DNA from: Lachnospiraceae bacterium
GTDB lineage: Bacteria; Bacillota; Clostridia; Lachnospirales; Lachnospiraceae
Direction of reading: 5' to 3'
NCBI GenBank assembly: GCA_024403355.1
Contig: JAKSRW010000002.1
Span: 62,001-126,000 of the forward strand
Length of the DNA stretch: 64,000 nucleotides
Below are positions 17,378-25,634 of the stretch, one piece after another. How positions within the stretch are numbered: the stretch's first letter is position 1; each line of letters opens with the position of its first letter. Under the pieces are notes generated by a model that searched no databases, was not told the origin of the DNA, and was given only the letters and a program-made list of their open reading frames with translations. The translations under genes were made by a program, and so were the position numbers.

Positions 17378-18385
17378 ATGTGGATATGGCTTGTACTTGT
17401 GTATGGTCTGATAAAGGGCATACGCGAGATATTAAAGAAAAAAGCTCTTGAAAAAAGTACGGCGCTTGAGGTGCTGTTTTTATATACATTTATTTCCTTT
17501 CTGATAGTTACACCCGAAGCGGTGGGAGCCTTTGATCAGGATTTTTCTACGCTTCCGATAGTGGCATTTAAGTCCTTCTGTATCTTTCTTGCCTGGATAT
17601 TCGGCTTCAATTCACTGAAAAATATTCCTGTGGGAATTTACAGTCTGCTGGATCTGGCCCGGGTTATTTTTACGACAGGACTCGGAGTTGTAGTGCTCGG
17701 AGAAAGACTGGGAGTAGGAGAAATCGTCGGCTGTACGCTGGTCTGCATAGGCCTTCTGCTTCTTAAGTTTAAGCCCGGTATGAAAAACTCAGATAAGGCT
17801 TTGCCGGGCGGGCCGAAGGGTAATACACAGGAACGCGAAAATGTTTCGACACTTTTTGTAATACTTACCCTTGGTTCGGCATTTTTGAATGCCGTATCCG
17901 GAATGCTCGACAAATACATCCTCTTCAATACCTCGATGAAGGACGGACATCTTCAGTTCTGGTACATGCTTTTTCTGGTCCTTTACTATCTGCTTCTGGT
18001 GTGCGTTTGCAAGCTTGCAGGGGCATTGAGAAGCAAAAAAGCTGTAAATGCGGCTGAGAAAGGAAATGACAGAGCCTTGTCTGATAATAAAACAGTAAAT
18101 AAGGATTCCATTACATATCAGATGTCCTCATTTAATCTAAAATCGGCTCTGAAGAACTACTGGATATGGATTCTTGCAATACTTTTTGTAATCGCGGACC
18201 GCTGTCTTTTTATTGCAAATGCAGACCCGGACAGCAAGGTGTCAATAATGACGCTGATTAAGCAGTCCTGTGTTCTGGTTACCATACTTGCAGGTCGATT
18301 TATATTCCATGAAAAGGAGCTTTTGCGAAAGCTTATCTGTGCGGCCATTGTCGTGTCCGGAATCATGATATCGATATTATTGTAA
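17378..18385 (+). CDS. DMT superfamily (EamA-like) transporter
   Basis: A 335-residue membrane protein with about ten hydrophobic helices in two EamA-like halves, the first spanning about 1-130 and the second 155-335, with a charged loop near 220-250 between helices. The first half carries the family-like segment ending in GERLGVGEIVGCTLVCIGLL, the second ends with FHEKELLRKLICAAIVVSGI, both typical EamA endings. A metabolite or drug exporter role is usual for the family; substrate is unknown. RBS AAGGAG lies ten bases before the ATG. It stands alone between a terminator and the rubrerythrin gene. Confidence 0.82.
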   Translation: MWIWLVLVYGLIKGIREILKKKALEKSTALEVLFLYTFISFLIVTPEAVGAFDQDFSTLPIVAFKSFCIFLAWIFGFNSLKNIPVGIYSLLDLARVIFTTGLGVVVLGERLGVGEIVGCTLVCIGLLLLKFKPGMKNSDKALPGGPKGNTQERENVSTLFVILTLGSAFLNAVSGMLDKYILFNTSMKDGHLQFWYMLFLVLYYLLLVCVCKLAGALRSKKAVNAAEKGNDRALSDNKTVNKDSITYQMSSFNLKSALKNYWIWILAILFVIADRCLFIANADPDSKVSIMTLIKQSCVLVTILAGRFIFHEKELLRKLICAAIVVSGIMISILL

Positions 18386-18523
18386 ATATTGTCTAAAGAA
18401 TACGAAGAGTATATGGGCAGGATTACTATTGATTTATCTATAGCGGGATTATATAATTATTGGTGGATTAACGATTAGTCCGACTGACAGATATATAATG
18501 CTTTTGAAAGGATGAAAATAATT

Positions 18524-19078
18524 ATGGCAGAGAATGTATCAAAGAATCCTTACGCAGGAACAAAAACAGAAAAGAACCTCTGGGAGGCTTTTGCAGGAGA
18601 GTCACAGGCAAGAAATAAGTATACATATTTTGCTTCTGTAGCAAAGAAGAACGGTTATGAGCAGATTGCGGCTCTTTTCCTTCAGACAGCAGAGAATGAG
18701 AAGGAGCATGCTAAGCTCTGGTTCAAGGCTCTTGGTGAGTTAGGTACAACAGAGGAGAACCTTCTTCATGCGGCAGAGGGCGAGAACGCCGAGTGGACCG
18801 ATATGTATGAGAGAATGGCTAAGGAAGCTGAGGAAGAGGGCTTTAAGGAGCTTGCGGCCCAGTTCAGAGGCGTAGCAGCCATTGAGAAGCTTCATGAGGA
18901 GAGATATCGTGCACTTCTTAAGAACATTGAAGCAATGGAAGTATTTAAGAAGAGCGGTGTTGTTATGTGGGAGTGTCGTAACTGCGGCCATGTTGTCGTA
19001 GGTCTTGAGGCTCCTGAGAAGTGTCCTGTATGTAACCATCCCCAGGCTTATTTCGAGGTAAGAAAAGAGAACTATTAA
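18524..19078 (+). CDS. rbr: Rubrerythrin (classical domain order)
   Basis: Cytosolic non-haem iron peroxidase that reduces hydrogen peroxide in anaerobes. The N-terminal ferritin-like diiron domain shows [19 protein letters not shown] and later [10 protein letters not shown] and EKLHEERY iron ligands; the C-terminal rubredoxin-like domain has CRNCGH and CPVC. Length of 184 residues is slightly short but complete. An in-frame ATG at 18512 overlaps the AAAGGA site, so the ATG at 18524 is taken. Upstream, the imperfect dyad GGATTAACGATTAGTCC at about 18465-18481 may be a control site. A second rubrerythrin of reversed order is at 60379. Confidence 0.92.
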   Translation: MAENVSKNPYAGTKTEKNLWEAFAGESQARNKYTYFASVAKKNGYEQIAALFLQTAENEKEHAKLWFKALGELGTTEENLLHAAEGENAEWTDMYERMAKEAEEEGFKELAAQFRGVAAIEKLHEERYRALLKNIEAMEVFKKSGVVMWECRNCGHVVVGLEAPEKCPVCNHPQAYFEVRKENY

Positions 19079-19132
19079 TTTTCACGTAAGAAAAAGGGAA
19101 CCGGTTATTTACACGGAAGAATGAGATTTACA

Positions 19133-19209
19133 GGGTGACAGCCCCTGCGGCATAAGCGGCTTACGGTAAGTCGTATTTATGGGTGCGGGGGCTGCCGCCC
19201 TTTGTTTTT
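19133..19209 (+). terminator. Large structured terminator after rubrerythrin
   Basis: GGGTGACAGCCCC pairs with GGGGCTGCCGCCC over 13 bases with two wobbles, enclosing a smaller CTTA-CGG-TAAG hairpin, and TTTGTTTTT follows. The unusual size suggests either a long terminator or a terminator with an extra regulatory arm. Confidence 0.8.
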
Positions 19210-19222
19210 AAGGAAATATTTG

Positions 19223-19251
19223 TTGCAATGGCATTGTGAATGTGATAAAAT
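19223..19251 (+). promoter_or_regulatory. Promoter for the XRE-cupin gene
   Basis: TTGCAA at 19223-19228, 17-base spacer, TAAAAT at 19246-19251; the gene starts 41 bases downstream of the -10. Confidence 0.6.
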
Positions 19252-19291
19252 AATTAGCCGTGGTAATAGAACTTGAAAGGACGGGAAATAT

Positions 19292-19846
19292 ATGATAGAT
19301 GAGATAAAAGAAATAGCTGAACGTATTGCCGGCTTAAGAGATGCCTGCGGATACAGCCAGGAAGAATTTGCTAAGGAGCTTGGCGTTGATATCGAAACCT
19401 ATAAGGAGTATGAGTCAACCGGAAAGAATGTTCCTATCAGCGTTATTTACGAGATTTCAAAGCTTTGCAAGGTTGATTTTGCAGAGGTTCTTACAGGAGA
19501 ATCGGCAAAGCTTGATACATATCATGTGGTAAGACAGGGACAGGGTCAGGTTATTGACCGCTTTCCCGGCTACTATTTTAAGGATCTTGCATACAGATTT
19601 ACACAGAAAATCATGCAGCCTCTTATGGTTACAATCGATCCTTCAGATAAGCCTGTAGACCTTGTTTCACATAAGGGTGAGGAGTTTAACATCGTAATAA
19701 GCGGTGTTATCATAGTAAATATTAACGGAAAAGAAATCAGACTTGAAGAGGGCGACAGCATCTACTTTAATCCTGAGATTCCTCACGGACAGAGATGCGG
19801 CTGTGATAAGCCTTCAACATTCCTGACCATGATTGCTGAGGTGTGA
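19292..19846 (+). CDS. XRE-type regulator with C-terminal cupin domain
   Basis: A 184-residue regulator. Residues 5-65 are an XRE helix-turn-helix (LRDACGYSQEEFAKELGV, then a recognition helix ending near YESTGKNVP); residues 110-182 are a small cupin barrel with SHKGEEFNIVISG and the His in PEIPHGQRC that usually binds a metal or ligand. Such fusions sense small metabolites. It precedes the acyl-CoA synthetase gene by 144 bases on the same strand, a pairing common in Clostridia, which suggests it controls that gene. RBS GAAAGGA is present. Confidence 0.9.
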   Translation: MIDEIKEIAERIAGLRDACGYSQEEFAKELGVDIETYKEYESTGKNVPISVIYEISKLCKVDFAEVLTGESAKLDTYHVVRQGQGQVIDRFPGYYFKDLAYRFTQKIMQPLMVTIDPSDKPVDLVSHKGEEFNIVISGVIIVNINGKEIRLEEGDSIYFNPEIPHGQRCGCDKPSTFLTMIAEV

Positions 19847-19990
19847 GTGCCCTGAATTCTTGGAGAACTGTAAATGCTGCGAACGAAAGTGTTTGCACAG
19901 GACTTTACGGTTTTCGGGTTTAGGGCGGTAATATCTTCAAAATCATAATTTAAGGAAAGGAATTGCAATAATTGCACAAGGAACAGAAAC

Positions 19991-21661
19991 ATGTTAGAGA
20001 AATTTTTACCCAGAATCGAATTTGATTCTTATGAGGACTTCAAGGCAAACTACAAGGTAAACGTACCCGAGGATTTTAACTTCGGCTTCGATATTGTAGA
20101 CGGATGGGCAAAGGAAAAGCCCGATAACAGAGCACTTGTATGGTGTGATGACAACGGTGAGGAGAAGACCTTCACCTTCGAAGAGATGAGCAAACTTTCA
20201 AATAAGGCAGCCAACTACTTTAAGTCACTCGGCCTTCGCAAGGGTTCGGTAGTAATGATGATTGTCAGAAGACGTTATGAGTACTGGATTTGTGCTACAG
20301 CACTTATCAAGATGGGTGTAATTATCATCCCCGGTACCCTTCAGCTGGCAAAGCATGACCTTGTATACCGTGCAAATGCGGCTCATATTGAAATGTTCAT
20401 CGCACTTGACGATGATTACGTAGTTGACCAGATTCAGCAGGCACTTCCCGAGTCACCTACTGTTAAGACACTTATGCTTTTAACAGGAAAGCGTGAGGGC
20501 TGGCTCAATTTCCACGAGGGCATTGAGAATCAGAGTGATGTATTTGAGCGTCCCACAGACGACCAGAGAACACACAATGAAGATATCATGCAGATTTACT
20601 TCACTTCAGGTACAACAGGTATGCCCAAGATGGTTTGCCACAATTATATGCATCCCATCGGACATATTGTTACCGCAAAGTACTGGCAGTGCGTTCAGGA
20701 GAATAAGCTTCACATGAGCGTTTCTGATTCAGGCTGGGCTAAGTTCGGCTGGGGTAAGATTTACGGTCAGTGGATCGCAGGTGCTACTATTTTCTGTTAC
20801 GATATGCTTAAATTTACAGGTGCAGGTCTTCTTAAGAAGATTCAGGACTATAAGCTTACTACCTTCTGCGCACCTCCTACAATGTACAGATTCATGCTTC
20901 AGGAGGATGTTGCTTCATACGATCTTTCAAGTGTTGAGCGCTGGTGTACAGCCGGTGAGCCGCTTAACCCTGAGGTTGTTAAGCGCTGGAAGGAATTTAC
21001 GGGCATGACGATTGCAGAGGGCTTTGGTCAGACTGAAAGTACGGTTCTTCTTGCAAACTTCCCCTGGTATGAGCCCAAGGCAGGCTCAATGGGTAAGCCC
21101 GCACCTATTTACGATATCAGACTTCTTAATGCTGATGGCAAGGAGGCTGAGGACGGTGAAGAGGGCGAGATTACAATCGCTGTTCCAAAGGAAAATTATC
21201 CTATCGGTCTTTTTGTAGGCTATTATCTTGATGATAAGCTTACGGAAGAGGCTCTTGGTGAGGGTATATATAACCTTAAGGATGTAGCATGGCGCGACAG
21301 CGACGGTTACTACTGGTTCGTAGGACGTCATGATGACGTTATCAAGTGTTCGGGCTACCGTATCGGACCCTTCGAGGTAGAGAGTGCTCTTATTACTCAC
21401 CCCGCAGTTGTAGAGTGTGCTATCACAGCAGCTCCAGACCCTGTTCGTGGTCAGGTAGTTAAGGCTACGGTAGTTCTTGCAAAGGGCTACACACCTTCAG
21501 ATGAGCTCACAAAGGAGCTTCAGAACCATGTTAAGCACAATACGGCTCCTTACAAGTATCCCAGAATCGTAGAGTACGTTGATGAGCTTCCCAAGACACT
21601 CGGAGGAAAGATTAAGCGTGCCCAGATCAGACGTGAGGATGCAGAGGCAGCTAAGAAATAA
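19991..21661 (+). CDS. AMP-forming acyl-CoA synthetase (acetyl-CoA synthetase-like)
   Basis: ANL-superfamily ligase activating a carboxylic acid to its acyl-CoA through an acyl-AMP. Motif A3 YFTSGTTGMPKM lies near 203-214, A5 GFGQTES near 345, A8 GRHDDVIKCSGYRIGPFEVE near 440, and the catalytic C-terminal Lys is in PKTLGGKIKR near 540. Length of 556 residues and the missing long N-terminal region of Acs place it nearer to medium-chain/benzoate-type synthetases (ACSM). Substrate is unknown. It follows the XRE-cupin regulator and probably responds to it. ATG 19991 has AAGGAA upstream. Confidence 0.9.
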   Translation: MLEKFLPRIEFDSYEDFKANYKVNVPEDFNFGFDIVDGWAKEKPDNRALVWCDDNGEEKTFTFEEMSKLSNKAANYFKSLGLRKGSVVMMIVRRRYEYWICATALIKMGVIIIPGTLQLAKHDLVYRANAAHIEMFIALDDDYVVDQIQQALPESPTVKTLMLLTGKREGWLNFHEGIENQSDVFERPTDDQRTHNEDIMQIYFTSGTTGMPKMVCHNYMHPIGHIVTAKYWQCVQENKLHMSVSDSGWAKFGWGKIYGQWIAGATIFCYDMLKFTGAGLLKKIQDYKLTTFCAPPTMYRFMLQEDVASYDLSSVERWCTAGEPLNPEVVKRWKEFTGMTIAEGFGQTESTVLLANFPWYEPKAGSMGKPAPIYDIRLLNADGKEAEDGEEGEITIAVPKENYPIGLFVGYYLDDKLTEEALGEGIYNLKDVAWRDSDGYYWFVGRHDDVIKCSGYRIGPFEVESALITHPAVVECAITAAPDPVRGQVVKATVVLAKGYTPSDELTKELQNHVKHNTAPYKYPRIVEYVDELPKTLGGKIKRAQIRREDAEAAKK

Positions 21662-21688
21662 ATCTTTATCAGTTTTTTGAGGACGAAT

Positions 21689-22822
21689 ATGTTTTTTGTT
21701 AATGATATGCAAAAAAATGATAAAATTAATAACAGGCACAGAATACAGGTTATTTTGTGCCTGTGTTTTGTATGCCTTACAGCGGTATTATGCGGCGGCT
21801 GCAGCCTCTTTAAAGAGGACCCGATGCAGAGTGCGGCTAAGTACTTTAAGGAAGGCAATTATATAAGCGCGGAGAGCAGCTTCCTGAGCGCTATACGTGA
21901 GGATGCCGGCAATGCGCCCGCCTGGACCGGCTACGGCTTTTCTCTGATGAAGAAGGGCGATAACGAGGGCGCAAGAGCGGTATTTAAAAGGATGATGGAC
22001 CTTGAAGGAAAGATTAATAACTTCTACGGTTCAGAGCCCGGAACAGCAGAGGCGGTAAGAAAGGGTCTCTATGAGGTTTATATCATGGAGGGTGATTACA
22101 AGTCGGCTGTGGACTTACTGCGCGAGCTTGGCGACAATGCGGAGGATAAAACAAGGAGTGCGGAGTATAAGGCAGAGGCTGCGGCTCTTGCATGGAAATA
22201 TTTTAATCCGGATAATAAGGATACGGCAGTCACAGAGCTCGGAGGAATTGATATTAAGGAGCTTGTAACGGTAATAACCGAATCCATCGATGCCGGCAAC
22301 GAAAGCATTAAGGCATACCGCATGCGCGCAAATCTCTATTATCTTATGAAGGACTGGGATAACTGGGAGGCGGACGAAAAGCGTATCATTGCCCTGAAGG
22401 ACTATGCCTTTGATGAGTACTGCTCAATCTATGAGGTCGCGCTTAAATATAAGGATGGAATTTCGGCCCTTAAGCTTATTGATGAGGTTGTGATTTATAT
22501 GCAGGGCCATCAGGCTTATATTGACAGCTATGACGGGCTTATCGGCATGATGCTCAAGGGAGCGGAGCTTGCGGAATATAACGAGCATGAATTCAAGCCG
22601 ATTCATTATTTCGACCAGGCAGAGGAGTATATTAAGGCTGCCGAAAATAAGAACCTTTCAAATAACCAGGTGCTTAAATACAGTATCATTATTGCGGAAA
22701 AGAAGGGTAAGCTGGAGACTGCCTATAAGCTTCTCGGCGTTTATATTGAGCACTGTCCCGATGACAGAATGGCAATTAAAGAGAGGAATTATCTGAAGAA
22801 CCGTGTGGGTATTTCGGATTGA
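21689..22822 (+). CDS. TPR-repeat lipoprotein
   Basis: A 377-residue predicted lipoprotein. A basic start, then a hydrophobic stretch ending at LCGGC gives a lipobox-like site near residue 38-42, after which the chain is helical with TPR-like repeats (AAKYFKEGNYISAESSFLSAI; APAWTGYGFSLMKKGDNEGARAVF; EVYIMEGDYKSAVDLLREL). It would sit on the outer face of the membrane as a protein-binding scaffold. The ATG at 21689 has GAGGA five bases upstream; an in-frame TTG at 21677 overlaps that site. No partner is evident in the neighbouring genes. Confidence 0.8.
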   Translation: MFFVNDMQKNDKINNRHRIQVILCLCFVCLTAVLCGGCSLFKEDPMQSAAKYFKEGNYISAESSFLSAIREDAGNAPAWTGYGFSLMKKGDNEGARAVFKRMMDLEGKINNFYGSEPGTAEAVRKGLYEVYIMEGDYKSAVDLLRELGDNAEDKTRSAEYKAEAAALAWKYFNPDNKDTAVTELGGIDIKELVTVITESIDAGNESIKAYRMRANLYYLMKDWDNWEADEKRIIALKDYAFDEYCSIYEVALKYKDGISALKLIDEVVIYMQGHQAYIDSYDGLIGMMLKGAELAEYNEHEFKPIHYFDQAEEYIKAAENKNLSNNQVLKYSIIIAEKKGKLETAYKLLGVYIEHCPDDRMAIKERNYLKNRVGISD

Positions 22823-22835
22823 CGAATATACAGGG

Positions 22836-22862
22836 AACCGTTGCATTGTGCAGCGGTTTTTT
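22836..22862 (+). terminator. Rho-independent terminator
   Basis: AACCGTTGCA and TGCAGCGGTT pair with one wobble, followed by six T residues, just after the TPR lipoprotein gene. Confidence 0.85.
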
Positions 22863-22896
22863 GCATAATAAAAAATATACAAATGTATGTTTTTTG

Positions 22897-22925
22897 TTGT
22901 AAATCCCAGCAATTTGGAGTATTAT
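22897..22925 (+). promoter_or_regulatory. Promoter for thyA-folA
   Basis: TTGTAA at 22897-22902, 17-base spacer, TATTAT at 22920-22925, about 44 bases before the thyA start codon, whose RBS is GGGAGAGGG. Confidence 0.65.
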
Positions 22926-22968
22926 AAAGAAAGCATTATTTTTTATCAAAAGGGAGAGGGATTAACAG

Positions 22969-23817
22969 ATGAGTGTTGCAGATGAGCTCTTTAAAAATAT
23001 GTGCCGGGATATTCTTGCAAATGGCACCAGTACCGAGGATGAAAAGGTGAGACCTCATTGGGAGGACGGAACACCTGCTTATACAATTAAAAAGTTTTGT
23101 GTTGTAAACAGATATGACCTCAGTAAAGAGTTCCCTGCGCTTACACTTCGTAAAACACCCATTAAGTCAGCAACGGAGGAAATGCTCTGGATATGGCAGA
23201 AGAAGTCAAACCGTGTGGCAGACTTATCTACTCATGTATGGGACCAGTGGCAGGATGAGAACGGCACTATCGGCAAGGCCTACGGCTACCAGATGGGAGT
23301 TCAGCATAAATACAGGGAGGGTATGTTTGACCAGGTTGACAGAGTAATTTATGACCTGAAGAATAACCCCTTCAGCCGCCGAATAATGACAAATATATAT
23401 GTGCATCAGGACCTTTCGGAAATGATGCTCTATCCCTGTGCTTACAGTATGACCTTCAATGTCACAAAGCCCAAAGACGGCGGCAAGCTCGTACTTAATA
23501 CTATTCTGAACCAGCGTTCGCAGGATATTCTGGCAGCAAATGCATGGAATGTGGCGCAGTATGCGGTTCTGACTCATATGATGGCGAGAGCCTGTGATAT
23601 GCAGGTGGGTGAGTTTGTTCATGTAATAGCCGATGCCCATATCTACGACAGGCATGTGGATGTTATTAAGGAGCTTATTGAGCGTCCCTCACATCCGGCA
23701 CCTGATTTTTGGCTGAATCCCGAAAAGAAGGATTTCTATGAGTTCACAAAGGACGATGTAAGACTGGATAATTATGAATTTGGTGAGCAGATTCTGAATA
23801 TTCCTGTGGCAATCTGA
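22969..23817 (+). CDS. thyA: Thymidylate synthase
   Basis: Makes dTMP from dUMP using methylene-tetrahydrofolate. The active-site Cys lies in MMLYPCAYSMTFNV; the His usual after this Cys (PCH) is Ala here, as in some other ThyA proteins such as the B. subtilis ThyA type. NQRSQDILAANAWNVAQYAVL carries the dUMP-binding Arg-Ser-x-Asp and Asn, and HIYDRHVD is near the end. Length of 282 residues is close to the family. The dihydrofolate reductase gene follows directly, regenerating the folate oxidised by this enzyme. Confidence 0.93.
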   Translation: MSVADELFKNMCRDILANGTSTEDEKVRPHWEDGTPAYTIKKFCVVNRYDLSKEFPALTLRKTPIKSATEEMLWIWQKKSNRVADLSTHVWDQWQDENGTIGKAYGYQMGVQHKYREGMFDQVDRVIYDLKNNPFSRRIMTNIYVHQDLSEMMLYPCAYSMTFNVTKPKDGGKLVLNTILNQRSQDILAANAWNVAQYAVLTHMMARACDMQVGEFVHVIADAHIYDRHVDVIKELIERPSHPAPDFWLNPEKKDFYEFTKDDVRLDNYEFGEQILNIPVAI

Positions 23818-23911
23818 TTTGCAGGGATATTATGTGTTTGCAGAAGCGAAGACATTTTGTGATTATGTTTGGCAGACGGTTTGTCTGCGGGTTAGAAAGG
23901 TATGGAATATA

Positions 23912-24418
23912 ATGAAATTAATAGCAGCGGTAGATAATCACTGGGCTATCGGTTACAAGGGACAGCTTCTTGTATCGATCAGAGCGGACCAGATTAATTT
24001 TAAAAAGCATACAATCAATAATACGGTAATACTCGGAAGGAAGACCCTTGATACATTTCCGAACGGACTTCCGCTTCCGCAGAGAAGAAATATTATCCTT
24101 TCTGCAAAGAAGGATTATAAGGTTAAGAATGCAGAGGTAGTTCACAGTGTGGATGAGCTTTTGGAGCTCGTTAAGGATGTAAATGATGATGAGCTTTTTG
24201 TAATCGGCGGCGAGAGCATTTACCGCCAGCTTCTTCCTTACTGTCATGAAGCTATCATTACAAAAATAGATTATGTATATCAGGCGGATGCATTTGTTCC
24301 GAATCTCGACGAGGATGAGGACTGGGAATGTGTTGAGGAATCAGAGGAAATGACCTGCTTTGATATTTCATTCAAGTACTGCAAATATATCAGAAAATCG
24401 GCTCAGAAGGCAGAATAA
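23912..24418 (+). CDS. folA: Dihydrofolate reductase
   Basis: NADPH-dependent reduction of dihydrofolate, paired with thyA. The N-terminus MKLIAAVDNHWAIGYKGQL is the DHFR start, ILGRKTLDTFP the NADPH-binding segment and FVIGGESIYRQLLPY the late conserved GG region. From ATG 23912 the protein is 168 residues, the standard length. Upstream in-frame codons to 23819 lack homology; AGAAAGG lies 11 bases before ATG 23912. It starts 94 bases after thyA and is very likely co-transcribed. Confidence 0.92.
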   Translation: MKLIAAVDNHWAIGYKGQLLVSIRADQINFKKHTINNTVILGRKTLDTFPNGLPLPQRRNIILSAKKDYKVKNAEVVHSVDELLELVKDVNDDELFVIGGESIYRQLLPYCHEAIITKIDYVYQADAFVPNLDEDEDWECVEESEEMTCFDISFKYCKYIRKSAQKAE

Positions 24419-24444
24419 TCAGGTATTGGTGAAAGAAGACTACA

Positions 24445-24473
24445 TTTACAAAAGTCAAAAGATGTAGTATAAA
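24445..24473 (+). promoter_or_regulatory. Promoter for galM
   Basis: TTTACA at 24445-24450, 17-base spacer, TATAAA at 24468-24473. CTACAT and ATGTAG flank most of this stretch as a short inverted repeat at about 24440-24466. Confidence 0.65.
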
Positions 24474-24507
24474 AATATAATAATCAAATTAAACGGAGGA
24501 TGGTATT

Positions 24508-25554
24508 ATGTCAATTACAAGCAGAAATTTCGGAAAAACAGCAGATGGTAAGCAGATTACCTTATTCAGAATAGAGAACAGCAAGGGTATGGTTGCCGAG
24601 GTGACCAATTACGGTGCAATTCTCACATCACTTTTCGTACCCGATGACAAGGGCAGGGCAGCAGACGTTGTTCTCGGCTTTGACGGCGGCGATGAGTATT
24701 TTGATAACCCTTCATTCTTCGGAAGCACAATCGGAAGAAATGCAAACCGTATCGCAAATGCTTCATTTGTACTTAACGGACAGACCTGCAAGCTCGAGGT
24801 TAATGACGGCAAGAACAATCTTCACAGCACATTTGACGGATGCTTCAATAAGAGACTTTTCAAGGCAAAGATGCTTAAGAGCGAGAATGCGGTTCAGTTC
24901 ACAATCGTAAGTCCCAATGGTGACCAGGGCTTCCCCGGAAAGCTTACAGCTACAGTAACCTATAAGCTTACAGAGGAGAACGGTATCGAAATCGAGTATA
25001 CAGCAAAGTCTGACAAGGATACGGTATACAATCCTACAAACCATACATATTTTAACCTTAACGGCCATGCTTCAGGCTCTGCTATGGGTCACAAGCTCTG
25101 GCTCAAGGCTTCGAATTATACACCCGTTGTAAAGGGCTGCATCCCTACCGGTGAGATTGCTCCCGTTGCCGGAACACCCTTTGATTTCACAAAGAAGACT
25201 GTAATCGGTGACAGAATCAACGATGACTTCGAGCAGCTTAAGCTTGGTAAGGGCTATGACCATAACTATGCGGTTGATATTAACGGACGTGAATTAATCA
25301 AGATTGCCGAGCTTACAAATGATGAAGAGACACGTACAATGGAGGTTTATTCAGACCTTCCCGGCGTTCAGTTCTATGCAGGTAACTGCATCAGCAAGCA
25401 GCTTGGAAAGGGCGGTGCGGTATACAATAAGAGATGTGCTGTATGTCTTGAGACACAGTATTTCCCCAATGCAATCAACCAGCCTAATTTTGCTTCTCCT
25501 GTACTTAAGGCAGGCGAGGAATTCCACAGCGTGACAAAGTATATTTTTAAATAA
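24508..25554 (+). CDS. galM: Aldose 1-epimerase (mutarotase)
   Basis: Interconverts alpha and beta anomers of galactose or glucose in the cytosol. GRNANRI near residue 76, NHTYFNLNGHASG near 178 with the catalytic His, and the late VCLETQYFPNAINQPNF holding the catalytic Glu are all family signatures. Length of 348 residues is standard. RBS ACGGAGG is nine bases before the ATG. It has its own promoter and terminator and no galactose genes next to it. Confidence 0.93.
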   Translation: MSITSRNFGKTADGKQITLFRIENSKGMVAEVTNYGAILTSLFVPDDKGRAADVVLGFDGGDEYFDNPSFFGSTIGRNANRIANASFVLNGQTCKLEVNDGKNNLHSTFDGCFNKRLFKAKMLKSENAVQFTIVSPNGDQGFPGKLTATVTYKLTEENGIEIEYTAKSDKDTVYNPTNHTYFNLNGHASGSAMGHKLWLKASNYTPVVKGCIPTGEIAPVAGTPFDFTKKTVIGDRINDDFEQLKLGKGYDHNYAVDINGRELIKIAELTNDEETRTMEVYSDLPGVQFYAGNCISKQLGKGGAVYNKRCAVCLETQYFPNAINQPNFASPVLKAGEEFHSVTKYIFK

Positions 25555-25564
25555 TTTGAATAAA

Positions 25565-25600
25565 AATGTCTTCATTAGAGAGAATATGAAGATGTTTTAA
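25565..25600 (+). terminator. Rho-independent terminator after galM
   Basis: AATGTCTTCAT pairs with ATGAAGATGTT through two wobbles around a ten-base loop and runs into TTTTAAAT. Confidence 0.7.
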
Positions 25601-25634
25601 ATAAAATGAGTAACTGGAAAGTGTGGTGGGTGTT

